Shown in pieces: positions 52,079-62,767 of a stretch of DNA of 64,000 nt (the stretch's first letter is position 1; each line of letters opens with the position of its first letter). Location: the NCBI GenBank assembly GCA_028274465.1, contig CM051456.1, forward strand, positions 82,384,753 to 82,448,752, in the 5' to 3' direction. Source of the stretch: Plantago ovata (lineage: Eukaryota; Streptophyta; Magnoliopsida; Lamiales; Plantaginaceae). The notes beneath the pieces were generated by a model, which saw only the letters and a list, made by a program, of their open reading frames with translations, made no database searches and had not been told where the DNA came from. The position numbers and the translations under genes were made by a program.

Positions 52079-54166
52079 CTATCTCTTCTTTTTGCGGGTA
52101 CTAGCCTTCCCCTTCATTGATCTCCTTTCCATGCCACGAACCTGTGAATAAGAAAGAATATAGGCTCCAAGACCACAGTAGTGAGTAATAATGTCAGGCG
52201 GTTCCGGTGGATCAGGTATGGCTTGTAATACGTGTTGCTTGCCATCCACCTCAATGGTGCAAGTTCTTTGGTAGATGTCCATTACTGAGCGTAGCTTGGT
52301 CAAGAACGTTTGCCCTAAGAGTATGACATCCCCCGTCCCAGGTGCAGATGCCGGCATAACTACGAAATTGGTGTTTATTGATGCTTCACCAATCTTGACC
52401 AACACATTTTTCACAACGCCTTCGGGTCTCATGAATGATCCATCCGCTAGTCGCACAATAGCCCTTTCCTCAGATAGTTTTCCAAGGTTACTCTTTTCAA
52501 ACACATTCAAAGGAATTATGTTTGAGTAGGATCTCGTGTCCAGTGTGGCACGGACATCTTCAAGCTCACCAATCCCTACCTTAATATCGAAACTTTTAGG
52601 GAGTGGTTCGGGATCCTCTTGCTCCTCATCACTTGTGTCAGAACCAAGGTCCTCCTCTTCTTCCTCAGCCTGTAGAAGTTCTTCCTTCATGCAACACTCG
52701 CACCTAACGACCTTCTCAGTGTTGCCTTGTTCCTTACTTGCTCTTCGGTCGATCAACTCTTGCATCTTTTGATGGGCAAGCCTAGTGCTCTCTTCTAACC
52801 TATCGAGCCTTGCCCTAGTCTTCTCTGAATCTTCTTCATACCGTTTGAGAAAACTTTGTGTGTGATCAACCATCTTTTGCAAGTTCTCTATCAGTAGAGC
52901 CGTCTTCGACTTCAGTGGCTCTTTCGGAGCGGGGTTTTCGCAGTGATCATTACCATAGTTCAGCCTACTACGGTCTTGGTTAGGTCCATAAGTTTGGTTA
53001 GCTGGTGCATATCCTTGATTGTTACGGTATCCTCTTCTCCAGAATCCACCTCGAGGATTCCTACCGTCTTGTCCGTAGCTAATTTCTTGAGTACCAAACT
53101 CCGTAGCGAAGGCCTCTTCTTCGCCTCCTCGAGCCCAGTTGCCATTATCGTATGCTAGCTCCGATCTACACATATGAGCTCCATGCCCATAGTTCTTGCA
53201 TATTCGGCATACTTCGTTTGAAACAGTTGTTCCGGTGGCGCTCTTAAGGACTTGCTTCAATTCGTTGGTAAAGCACTCGAATTGATCACCATTCCCCCTG
53301 TACATAGGAGCTTCTTGAGTCGGTGGAGCTTCAAGTCCACGTCTCCTAACCATTGCTCTTGGGTCCTTGAACTGCGAACCCTTAGCAAGTCTTTCAAAAA
53401 CTGCCCAGACGGCTTCTGCGGTTTCCTCCCAAATATTGCCTCGGCATTGGAAATCCACCACTTGTTGGTTCTCGAAGGTTAGTCCATTGTAGAAGTGTTG
53501 GACTAGGTCGGAGAGTTCAAAACCATGGTGAGGGCACTTGTTCGTGAGATCTTGGAACCTCTCGAACGCGGTGTAGATGGTCTCATCATAGTCCTGCTTG
53601 AATCCAGTGATCTGCGCCTTTAGCGCGGTAGTCAGAGTGTGTGGGAAGTATTTCTCCATGAAAGCTGAAAAAACCTTTTCCCAAGTGTCCAGCGAGCCTG
53701 CTGGAAGAGAGCTCAGCCATGACTTGGCTCTGTCGCCAAGTCCCATAGCAAAAACCTTTATCCTTAACTCATCCGTGGTTATGTCAACTCCAGGTCGTGG
53801 GAGTTGGTTGACGAAATCATCGATATCGTGCAAGTACCCCATCACATCTTCCCTTGATAAGCCATAGAACCTCGGAAGTTGTTGGAATGCGTGGTTCTTG
53901 ATCTCCAGATCTCGGGTTGCAGACGAAAGAACTATCGCCGCTCCCCTCATACGATCCTTGGTGGGTTGTACCCATGCCTTTAGTGGTCTAGTTTCTTCCA
54001 TTCCGTCGATTTCCTTGAATAGACTAATTAGAGATTCAGAGAAATCGGTTTCCTCTATTTCCTCTAGTGCGCGCCTTTCAAGTAGTCGCCTTCTCTGGTG
54101 GTAGACTCTATCGATCTCAGCAATTGAATTAGCAAGCGGTGTTCCTGCAGAACGTGTATGCGGCAT
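52079..54166 (-). CDS. G4 gag-aspartic protease, 695 residues, intact frame
   Basis: Start MPHTRSAGTPLANSIAEIDRVYHQ at 54166, matching G1. Ty3 gag core FYGLSREDVMGYLHDIDDFV, KVFSAFMEKYFPHTLTTALK and QHFYNGLTFENQQ; zinc knuckle CRICKNYGHGAHMC (about residue 315); a Gly/Arg/Asn-rich stretch (RGGFWRRGYRNNQGY); a coiled-coil-like region (about 410-460); an acidic block; then a retropepsin-like domain. The active-site motif reads DTR (ATLDTRSYSNIIPLN) where G1 and G2 have DTG, so proteolysis may be lost. It ends KGKASTRKKKR. No RT follows. This is the longest intact coding frame in the window. Confidence 0.9.
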   Translation of the reverse strand: MPHTRSAGTPLANSIAEIDRVYHQRRRLLERRALEEIEETDFSESLISLFKEIDGMEETRPLKAWVQPTKDRMRGAAIVLSSATRDLEIKNHAFQQLPRFYGLSREDVMGYLHDIDDFVNQLPRPGVDITTDELRIKVFAMGLGDRAKSWLSSLPAGSLDTWEKVFSAFMEKYFPHTLTTALKAQITGFKQDYDETIYTAFERFQDLTNKCPHHGFELSDLVQHFYNGLTFENQQVVDFQCRGNIWEETAEAVWAVFERLAKGSQFKDPRAMVRRRGLEAPPTQEAPMYRGNGDQFECFTNELKQVLKSATGTTVSNEVCRICKNYGHGAHMCRSELAYDNGNWARGGEEEAFATEFGTQEISYGQDGRNPRGGFWRRGYRNNQGYAPANQTYGPNQDRSRLNYGNDHCENPAPKEPLKSKTALLIENLQKMVDHTQSFLKRYEEDSEKTRARLDRLEESTRLAHQKMQELIDRRASKEQGNTEKVVRCECCMKEELLQAEEEEEDLGSDTSDEEQEDPEPLPKSFDIKVGIGELEDVRATLDTRSYSNIIPLNVFEKSNLGKLSEERAIVRLADGSFMRPEGVVKNVLVKIGEASINTNFVVMPASAPGTGDVILLGQTFLTKLRSVMDIYQRTCTIEVDGKQHVLQAIPDPPEPPDIITHYCGLGAYILSYSQVRGMERRSMKGKASTRKKKR

Positions 54167-54309
54167 ACACTATCTGTGACAGACTAGGTAAAGAGATTAG
54201 AAACAAACTAGGAAAGCGGAGAGAGATTAAAAAGAAAAACTAAAACTAATAGAATTAGGAATCTGAAGCTGTAAATAAAAACAAATTAAACAGAAAAAAG
54301 GAGTATAGT

Positions 54310-54327
54310 CCCCGGCAGCGGCGCCAA
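54310..54327 (-). other. G4 primer-binding site
   Basis: CCCCGGCAGCGGCGCCA on the plus strand beside the 5' LTR, one mismatch from the tRNA-Asp 3' end. Confidence 0.85.
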
Positions 54328-54329
54328 TT

Positions 54330-55608
54330 TGATGAACGCGAGTTTGTCAGTCCCGGTTCAGTCAAATAATATTTGTTATTTAGCCAAAGGCAATCCACAA
54401 CTACAACGAAAACCGTAGTGTAGTAGCAGAATGACTCGAGTGTCGTTCTCTCAGGACTATAACTAGATTTATTTATTTAACAGGAAAATATAAAACAGCA
54501 GATAGAAAGCAATAGGGGGTTTTCAAGCAGATAATGGAGGTTGGTGATAGTATGGTCCTTCTTAACATAATGGGTCGATAATCATGCATAAATTCCTCGG
54601 TCTTGCATAGAGATCTTTGAATGAATCTTGGGTCCTGTTGTAAGTATTAAGCACTACGAAGATAATATGGGTCTGACTCATCAACAACTAACGTCCTATT
54701 GTGTTCCGTAATCATTCAACACTACGAAGATAATTTAGTCTGATTGGCCGACAAGTGTCCATGTGTGCATAATGATCAATACAACATACGAGAATTTTGG
54801 TGTTCAACTCATCAACGAAATAAAGCAATGACACGGAGTATAATGCGCGATATAGCCATTAGCATGATTATCTTCCCTCACTAAGAATTCACATACTACC
54901 ACCAACGATAAATTTAGCTACTCATAATGTGCATGCAATCAATAGCAATCATAGAAGAAAACATATTGAAAGAAATAAAATAAGTAGATAAAAGTTGTAA
55001 GATACAAAGTTACCGTAGGTTGTCAATCTCCGGATGATTGCGATCCTACGCGCTCCAATCTGCTATGAAAAAGTATCCCCTAAGCTATGGAACTCCCAGG
55101 ACAGGCCCTGGGAGGTTCCTCCCTAAAACTATAGAGAGAGGTGAGAAAGTAGGCTTGGAAAGATATGATTTTCGGAGAGAAAACTCGCAACTATATATAG
55201 GCCCGAAAATCCTCTGGGGCGGTTCGCCCGAGGCATGGGGCGGTTCGCCCCCCAGTTTTTCGCGGAATTTCCGCGTTTTTTCGACGCGGATTTGGATTTC
55301 TTCACCTTTTCGGACTCGGTTTCAGACATCTAATGGCCTTTTAACCTCCAGATTCGGCCCCTAGACTCCAATTCCTATCCGGAAACCTTCAGATACTCCA
55401 AATAGGCTTCTGGAACACCAATTCCTTGTAGACTTCAATATTATTGCCCGTAAATCTCCGAATTTCAACCAAAACCTGTAAAATAAAATCTAAAGGGAAA
55501 CGTGACACTATTCTACTAAAATGTACTAAAATATAGCTAAATTAACATAGAGGATAGCTAAATTAGGTGAAAAAGACTCGAATGAAAGTGTAAAATACAC
55601 ATTCATCA
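54330..55608 (-). repeat. G4 5' LTR (1279 bp)
   Basis: Near-identical to 47382-48659. TATA run 55191-55200, palindromes 55215-55255. Confidence 0.93.
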
Positions 55609-55624
55609 ATATGTAATGGCAACA

Positions 55625-55724
55625 NNNNNNNNNNNNNNNNNNNNNNNNNNNNNNNNNNNNNNNNNNNNNNNNNNNNNNNNNNNNNNNNNNNNNNNNNNNN
55701 NNNNNNNNNNNNNNNNNNNNNNNN
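55625..55724. other. Assembly gap (100 N)
   Basis: Exactly 100 N. The left side is G3 pol; the right side is unrelated AT-rich intron-like sequence. An unknown amount of DNA, probably including the rest of G3, is missing. Confidence 0.98.
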
Positions 55725-55734
55725 TTAAAAATCC

Positions 55735-57080
55735 CATGAAAATCAAAAACATGAAAAACAGGACAAAATATAACTTGAATCATGATCACCCAATATACCA
55801 TGATCCAAAGCAAAAAAAACTAAGTGTCCTAATATCCCATAAAGGTAATAAATATCCGAATGATGTAACTAACAAAATATACCATGGATTAACTAGAAAA
55901 AGAACCTATCATATCAATAACGATTTTAGGATCTTGTAGGCAATTGTATCAACTTTAGGATCACCCATCAAACCAAGGAATCTCAATAGCATCAACATCG
56001 CTTTTCGGTTCACGTGTCAAACTTCACTTCCTTTCGTCTTCAAGTTCCTTCTCTCTCCATTTCCTCCTTCGCATTTATAATCAGTAACTTTTCTTATACT
56101 GAATCCTTAGAAGAGATTAGAGCCTTGGATTGTGATTTGCGTTGGTCACTGATTCTTGCTTTGATATTAACAAAGCAGCAACTTCTCTCCTTCAGTGATG
56201 GAGCGCCGAGTTTAATTTTCGACAAAGCCAGCGTTGCAAGAATTTCAGCCCTAAGCACCTCTCTCGACGAAACTAAGTTAAAAAATACAGTTAGTTAAAA
56301 CTACATAACATATTACGCAACATATATATCAGAAAACAAGAACAGTCCATTGAAAAAAAAATATGAAACAAGAATCCTTGTAAAGCGCGGAAATCAAAAA
56401 GCCTTCCATAAAACAACTCCATGTGCGTCATCAGATAAACGCACAGTCCTCGGTATCTTTTTCAGTCTTTAATCCAATGAAAAGCATTTTCTCCATGTTA
56501 AATCCCTAATATCTCCATCAGGACGCAAAAATTTTCAACAAGGCACTCTGTGAAAACTTCCTCTACAAAAAGAGAAAAAAAAGGCAACAAAAAAATTTTA
56601 AAAAATTGAACTGTAACTAAACTATGCTATGATATATCAATTTGCCATGATACAAAATAACTTACCAACACAATGAAAAACTTTCAACGGCCAATGGATC
56701 AGTATTCCTATTATCAAGATACTGCACTCTCTTCAATTCCATATTCACCACATAGCAATGTAATGATTCCCAGCTATCAACGGGAAAAAGAACTACAGAA
56801 AAAGCAATATACCATGATATCAACAATATATCCCATGATATTGGATACATATCCCATGATCTCACAGTAAGATCTGAAACACAAAAAAACTAATATACCA
56901 CATGATATCAGACAATATACCACATGTTTCACTAAAATACCCCATGATATCACACAATATACCCCCATGATTTCACTAATGTACCACATCATATCAGACA
57001 ATATACTCCATAATTTCACTAAATACCCATGATATGGACATATACCCCATGATTTAACTAATATACCCCATGATATCAGA
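55735..57080. repeat. CCCCATGATATCA minisatellite, 3' introns of Ulp1-like gene
   Basis: Many imperfect ~20-nt units around ATATACCCCATGATATCA. They are densest at 56800-57090, with scattered copies at 55780-55880. They occupy introns and stop at exon edges. Confidence 0.75.
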
Positions 57081-60000
57081 CAATATATACCATGACCTCA
57101 AAAATTAAAAAACATAACTTAATAAAAAAAAACATAGCAACTTACCAGTTTTACACTTCTAATATCAACATCTCCTGGCCCAAGAACACTTCTGAAGGAG
57201 TAGAACATCATTTCCAACATCTGGAACAAATATTTGTCCTTAAACTTAACACTGTTATCACTAAGCTCCTTTTGAAGTCTTTCATTTTCATCTTCATCAA
57301 ACACATGAGCCAACTTCCTCCATGGATGCTGCAAAAACAGATTAACTACGATTAATAATTGATTGACAAACATCAAAGCGCAAGAAAAAAAAAAAAAAAA
57401 AAAAAAGCAGTCAGACACATACAGAAATATGGATTGATAACCACATTCGGTGCATCCTGGCTTAGGACGGAGGATAAGCTCGGTAAAATTCAAATTTCGG
57501 ATCCAGCAATCAATAACACTTGTGCAAATCCTCTTCTTAGGACACAACGTCCTAATTCTATCTCCATACATGAAATAGCTTAATCCCATATCAACAAACT
57601 TTCCCTTGATCCTACATTAAAAAAAAAATGATATAAGGAAACACAAAAGTTACATGAACTATAATAAAAAAACACCCATGATAACAAAGTTATATCCCAT
57701 GATATCACCTAAATATCCCATGATATAATGTAGAACACAAAAACAGAAAATAAAAAAATAAAAAAATACCTGCTATCCTCAGTTATGAAGAACAAATAGT
57801 CAGCCACTTCTTTTCTGTAAGATCTCATATCATTTACGCCCTTTATATACTTCTTAATCACCCTCATAACAGCAGAACCCAACACAAGAGAATCATCAAA
57901 CTCACCACAATCATCAAAACATCCAAGTTCATGAAAAGAATAGTTTGGGGAACCTATCAATGAACAATGTCCGAACCTCTAAATCCACCTCAATCCCCTT
58001 GAATATCCTTCTTACCAGTACGTAGAAGCAAAACTTCATCGTCCATGAGCTTCTGACTATCATCAGAACCATGATCCTCATCAACTTCCTTACCTGAAGA
58101 TCCAATCATAGGATTCTCTACATCAACAACAGCCATATCAACCTTAGAAACCTCCATGCTCCTCCATATCAACTTCCTTCTCCACATTTTCACTTCATCA
58201 GCAACAACTTCCTCCTCCACAACAACTTCCTTCTCCACATTTTCACTGTATCAGCAACAACTTCCTCCTCCACATCAACTTCCTTCTCCCCATTGTTCAC
58301 TGCATCACCAACAACTTCCTCCTCCACATCAACTTTCTTCTCCCCCTTGTTCACTGAATTACCACCAAGCTCCTCCAAATCAACTTCTTTCTCACCCTTC
58401 TTAACTGCATCACCACCAAGCTCATTCATATCAAGATTTTTATCAACTATATTATCTGGATCACCACCATGCTCCTCTATATCAAGAACAGCATGTTCCT
58501 TATCACCTCCCTTCTTCTCAAAAACAATCTGCTCATCACCCCCAGTCACCAAAGTCCCATCACCTCAACAATTTCTTCTGTATTCTGATCACTATCATCA
58601 TGCATCCCACCCTGCATCTTAACCTCTAGCTCAACATTTCTAGCTATAGAAGAAACATCAATGTTCTTCAGTTTCTCAGGATACAACACATCATCTAATA
58701 ATTCAAATTCCTTCTCCATACCACTGGTTCCTTCATTATTATCAACCTGAGTCGGACTCTCATTCAAATTGGCAGGAACAATGAATCACTAGGTGAATCA
58801 TGCTGAGATGCTCTAATCGACTCCCCAATCCTCGACTTCAATTCAACACAAACATTGTCAACAATGAATGAAGCATAGGATCATCATAAAACCTTTGAGT
58901 AAACCAACTCTGCGATGGTTCTAGTACATCATCCAATTCCTGACCACCAGAACCACACTTCTGCATCCTTTCAAGATGAGCACGCGAAACATTCTCAATA
59001 TCATTCATGAATATTTTCCAAGACTCTTCAGCAGTCTATAAAAAAAGCCAAATAAGCAAACTAGTGAGAAAACACTAAGTATGTAAAGAAGGGAAAAAAA
59101 AATGATATCAACTATACCCCATGATATCAACAATATACCCCATGATATCAACTATATACCCTATAATATCAACCATATACCCCACGAAATCCTATACACA
59201 TGCAGTAACTTCAAATTCTGACATAATAAAAACTTCAACAATATACCCCATGACATCACCTATATACCCCATAATATCAACCATATACCCCATGATATCA
59301 ACTATGTACCCCATAATATCAACTACATACCCATGAAATTCTATACACATGCAGTAACTTCAATTTCTGACATAATAAAAAATTCAACAATATACCCCAT
59401 GATATCAACTATATACCCCATAATATCAACTATACACATCATCATATCCTATACATGCAGTAACTACAAATTCTCTGATAATAAAAAACTTCCATAAAAA
59501 CAAAGTTATATCCCATGATATAACACAAACATCCAATGAAAACATGTACACACAACTAACAGAAAAAAAAAAAAAAAAAAAAAAACATACCATAACAGAA
59601 GATTCGTCTCTAGCCTTCTTCGGAACATAATACACAGCACCTTGACCAGGAAGTCTCTTTGTAAGAGGATAGCTGGTATCACGCAATAATTTACCAAAAC
59701 CTCCATTCTTCTTCTCATACTCGATCCTCTCCGATATCAGACCATCATTCCAGTGCTGAATCAAAGGGAGATCACGACCTTGAACTCGTTGTCTCACACT
59801 AAACCTCTCCAAGTAACAACCAATAAGAACCCAGAGGCATCCACTCATAGCATTAAACTCCGAAGTTTTAAAACTCCTAACTGCAGAACCGAGCCTGTCA
59901 AGAACAAAACTACACCAGTCATATGTCTTAATCTTCTTAACGTTCTCAACAGCTCGCAAAAACTTCTGATCAACAACTGCTACAGGCAAAGGTGCCAAGA

Positions 60001-60590
60001 ACACCCCACAAACATACAACACAAAGAGCTTCTTGAACTCATCCCCCGCCTCCTTTAACTCAACCAACCGATCAGCAACTGTAGACAAACGAACCTCACC
60101 AGATTTGGTTTTATGTTCAGTTGCCCACGTCCAACTGTCAATAATCTCCTTCATGTACTTCCCTTTATCACCATACTTTTTATCCAAAGGCACCTCAACA
60201 CCAGGATTACGAGGGATCATAAACAGATCGTAAACATCATCACCGGTTATAGGAAACCTATCATCACCAATCACCATATAATAATTTTCATACTCGAACC
60301 TCTCCACCAACCAAGGAGTAAACTTCCTAGGCAGATAATGTACAATAACGTGCTGCAAACCACCAAAACCTATATCAATTACAGCATCCAATTGTGTTGT
60401 GTTGAATTTTCCAAACAACTTCTCAGCCTGACAATAAGCCTCCATCCTCTTATGTCTTACGCTACCATCAGGCAGAGTAACACAAATCAAGTAAGACTTC
60501 TGCTTCTCCGACAACTTATCAAATTCAGCAGCAGTAAAACTTTTCCCCTTCTTACGCCGCTTTTTCTTATCTCCCTCAAAATCTACATCA

Positions 60591-60632
<42 letters not shown>

Positions 60633-61806
60633 ATTAAAAAAAACATATGAAAACCCCATGATGTTACCAATATATCCCATGATATTCACAATAAACCCCA
60701 TGATCATATTTCTATTAATATCAAATACACACAGAATTTACACTAAAAATGCCATGATATCTACAAAAGACCCCATGATATCATCAAAAGACCCCATGAT
60801 ATCCAAAAAAGAAAAGGATACAATTCACAGAATCAAAAAACATAGTAGAAAACCCCATGATGTCACTAATATATCCCATGATATTCACAATAAACCCCAT
60901 GATCATATTTCTATTAATATCAAATACACACAGAAATTACACTAAATATGCCATAATATCTCCAAAATACCCCAAGATATCATCAAAAGACCCCATGATA
61001 TCATCAAAAGACCCCATGATCTTCAAAAAAAATGCATAGACTTACCAGAATCAGACTCAGTAGGTTGCTTCCTTTTATTACTCTTATTCAAAGCATCACT
61101 TGAACTGGACCCTGGCTTAAAAGAAGTAGCTGAAACAGCTCTAGTCCGGCGCATATCAACAACCATCTCTAATGATAAAACAGAAAACAACACCAAATCA
61201 AAAAAAGAAACCACGATATACTCAAAACATACAATAATATCACACAAACTTCCCCATAATATCACAAAAACTTCCAAAATATCCCCAAAAGACCCAATGA
61301 TATCATCAAAATACCCCATAATATCATCAAAAGACCCCATAATCTCCAAAAAAAAAAAAAAAAAAAAAAATACAATTACCAGAATCAAAAAAGCAAGTAG
61401 AAAACCCCATGATGTAACCAATATATCCCATGATAATCACAGTAAACCCCATGATCATATTTCTATTAATATCAAATACACACAAAAAATACATTGAATA
61501 TGCCATAATATTTCAAATAAACCCCATGATATAATCAAAAGACCCCATGATATCACATAAACTTCCCATGATATGACACAAACTTCAAATGATATCAAAA
61601 AAATCTATTCAAAATACATAACAAAACAGAACGCAAAAACCTTTTAATGAGTCAGGAGATGTCTTCTTTCTCTTGTAAACTAAACCACCACTTGGACTTG
61701 CATTTTTCTTCGCACCAGAAGGAGCTCGCGTCCTTGTGCTTGGTTTATTCACAGCAGCAGCAGCAGATGTAGTAGATCGCGTCTTCCTTTTATTATCACC
61801 ATCCAT
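56331..61806 (-). CDS. Multi-exon gene with Ulp1-like (C48) protease domain, probably transposon-derived and decaying
   Basis: Exons inferred from GT/AG sites and reading frames: 61806-61641 (MDGDNKRKTRSTTS, basic), 61168-61046, 60583-59591 (large conserved exon), 59035 to about 58000 (helical then acidic, with frameshifts), part of 57960-57772, 57611-57423, 57328-57146, 56792-56666 and about 56547-56331. Phases agree across the first four exons. The last exons carry a cysteine protease pattern of the Ulp1/C48 family: VIDCWIRNLN, then SLHCYVVN..LKRVQYLDN (His and Asp), then EDCAF (Cys). Such proteins, which process SUMO-like modifiers, are widespread in plant Mutator-like elements. Frameshifts at about 58850, 58790, 58550 and just after the Cys suggest a pseudogene or base-call indels. 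Confidence 0.6.
56443..57611 (-). pseudogene. Ulp1-like catalytic exons
   Basis: Exon 57611-57423: DMGLSYFMYGDRIRTLCPKKR and TSVIDCWIRNLN. Exon 57328-57146: HPWRKLAHVFDEDENERLQ. Exon 56792-56666: FFFPVDSWESLHCYVVNMEL and VQYLDNRN, giving the His (followed by Cys-Tyr where HW is usual) and Asp. The next exon has DTEDCAFI with the Cys codon at 56445-56443, then MTHMELFYGRLFDF in a shifted frame. Splice signals are good: donors GTATGT or GTAAG, acceptors TGCAG or GTAG. The substituted residue after His and the post-Cys frameshift argue against activity. Confidence 0.6.
58165..58450 (-). repeat. Acidic in-frame tandem repeat in Ulp1-like gene
   Basis: About five imperfect ~60-nt units encoding GDAVNNGEKEVDVEEEVV-like sequence. 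They lie in the acidic linker between the N-terminal domain and the protease exons. Such Val/Glu repeats expand by slippage. Confidence 0.65.
59100..59530. repeat. CCCCATGATATCA minisatellite, middle intron
   Basis: About 15 units of CCCCATGATATCAACTATAT type, plus a longer ~120-nt duplication containing CACATGCAGTAACTTCAA (about 59195-59215, 59345-59365 and, weaker, 59450-59475). It lies between exons 59035 and 59591. Confidence 0.8.
59591..60583 (-). CDS. Large N-terminal-domain exon of the Ulp1-like gene
   Basis: 331 codons, fully open. It starts with a basic KKKRRKKGKS stretch. Then IDIGFGGLQHVIVHYLPRK and WLVERFEYENYYMVI, followed by DDVYDLFMIPRNPG. This IGFGGL...WLV..F...DV..l..iP pattern is typical of the domain preceding Ulp1-like protease in plant transposon-associated proteins. 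Mostly helical, no enzymatic motif. The acceptor is preceded by a run of nearly 40 T (60592-60630) and the donor is followed by about 20 T (59562-59585) on the sense strand. It is the best-preserved part of the gene. Confidence 0.65.
60640..61580. repeat. CCCCATGATATCA minisatellite, 5' introns, with ~190-nt duplications
   Basis: Repeats in the introns on both sides of exon 61046-61168. A longer unit, AAAACCCCATGATG.. through ATTTCTATTAATATCAAA, recurs three times (about 60650-60840, 60850-61030 and 61395-61560). The exon between is free of it. Confidence 0.8.
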
Positions 61807-61889
61807 ATCTAACACACAAACAAAGCAAAAATAAGGAACAAAGCACCATGAAAACCACAATCACAATACTACTACAAAGCACAAAAACA

Positions 61890-62450
61890 AACAACAAAGC
61901 AAAATACTACTACAAAAACACAGAAAACGTCAATGCAGAAAACCAATACCACTCCATCCAGAAAAGAAAAAAATGACATAAAAACGTCAATGCAGCACAA
62001 TACCTTCAATGGAGCACAACAACAGACAACAAAAACCACAATGTATAAGCAAAAAAAAATCAAACAGAAACCACCATGTATAAGAAAAATTCGAACAATT
62101 GAGTAACAAAAAACAAAAATAAAACTACTACTAAACATCACACACATAACGAGCATAAAACAAACACAATACTACTACAAAATCACAGAAAAATAAAGAA
62201 AACCACATCCAGAAAACTAAAAACGACCTAAAACTTCAATGGAGAACAATACCTTCAATGGAGCACAAAATCGAACTTAAATACACCAAACAACCGCTGC
62301 AAAACCGTCGATGAGATGAAAACCGCTTCAAAACCGTCAATCGAATGCAAAACCGCTTGAAAAAACCCCAATTGTAGAGAGAGAGACAACCCACGATCGA
62401 ACTGAGAGCGAGAAAAAAAAGAAAAGAGAAAGAAGTCGTTTTTTGGTTAA
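61890..62450 (-). other. 5' leader region of Ulp1-like gene
   Basis: Non-coding. It contains an imperfect duplication of about 150 nt (61890-62010 and 62160-62270), with CTTCAATGGAGCACAA present in each. The likely transcript start is near the pyrimidine-rich minus-strand stretch around 62390-62430 (CTCTCTCTCTACAATTGGGG). Confidence 0.4.
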
Positions 62451-62544
62451 TATCTGCTTATAACCCGAATAAGGAACCGGATCATAAATCCGGGTCCCGA
62501 GTTTTTTAAATGGGTAGCGAGATTTTGGTTGGTAAATTGCAAAA

Positions 62545-62585
62545 AGGTCCCGTCTATATTAAAGACCGTCTTTCCTGACAATTTG
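62545..62585 (-). mobile_element. Possible terminal sequence of the element carrying the Ulp1-like gene
   Basis: Minus strand reads GGAAAGACGGTCTTTAATAT, then AGACGGGACCTTTTTGC. The paired GACGGTCT/AGACGGGACC motif looks like a DNA-transposon terminus. The other terminus is not visible (it may be in or left of the N gap), so this is tentative. Confidence 0.3.
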
Positions 62586-62599
62586 CTTAAAAAAGAAAG

Positions 62600-62767
62600 A
62601 AAGTAGAGAACGAACATAACAGAAAGAATCGTTTTCTTCTTTCTGCTTTCCTTCCATCCTTCCAGCCCACTCCACCGGAACGCCACCATCTCCGACCACC
62701 ATCGCCACCGCACCGAAACTTCATCTCGGTCAGTTCTCCTCTAACTTCTCCTGTCCTCAGCGTATAG
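62600..62767 (+). other. Possible host-gene leader exon with donor site
   Basis: CT-rich sequence (GTTTTCTTCTTTCTGCTTTCC, about 62631-62650; then CACCATCTCCGACCACCATCG) typical of a plant 5' UTR, ending ATAG|GTATGC (donor at 62768). No ATG-initiated coding follows in the window. Confidence 0.4.

Larger units (their letters stand above)
47382..55608 (-). mobile_element. Gypsy element G4: intact gag-PR, decayed ORF2, no RT/INT
   Basis: Bounded by LTRs 47382-48659 and 54330-55608 with TSD ATATG (47377-47381, 55609-55613), inserted in G3 integrase. Layout equals G1: gag-PR (54166-52079), palindrome/promoter module (51816-51070), ORF2 remnant (51059-50170), 3' non-coding block. The two LTRs differ at about 18 sites by eye (about 1.4%), so this is the youngest complete element in the window. 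Confidence 0.92.
42853..55624 (-). mobile_element. Gypsy element G3 with integrase, split by G4 and by an assembly gap
   Basis: Minus-strand Ty3/gypsy element: 3' LTR 42853-44242, 3' non-coding block, integrase (46184-47381), then G4 (47382-55608), then a few more bases of pol (55614-55624) before the N gap. Its 5' part is not present right of the gap. The LTR sequence differs from G1/G2/G4 but shares the terminal TGATGA..TTCATCA, layout, 3' non-coding block and palindrome modules. It is the only gypsy element here with polymerase-region coding. Confidence 0.82.

Noticed and set aside
56014..56298. Plus-strand 94-codon ORF between the N gap and the Ulp1-like exons
   Set aside because: Compositionally protein-like, but I recognise no family, and the minus strand is equally open over part of it; left unannotated.
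62447..62713. Minus-strand 88-codon ORF
   Set aside because: Antisense to the pyrimidine-rich leader-like exon; no conserved motif.
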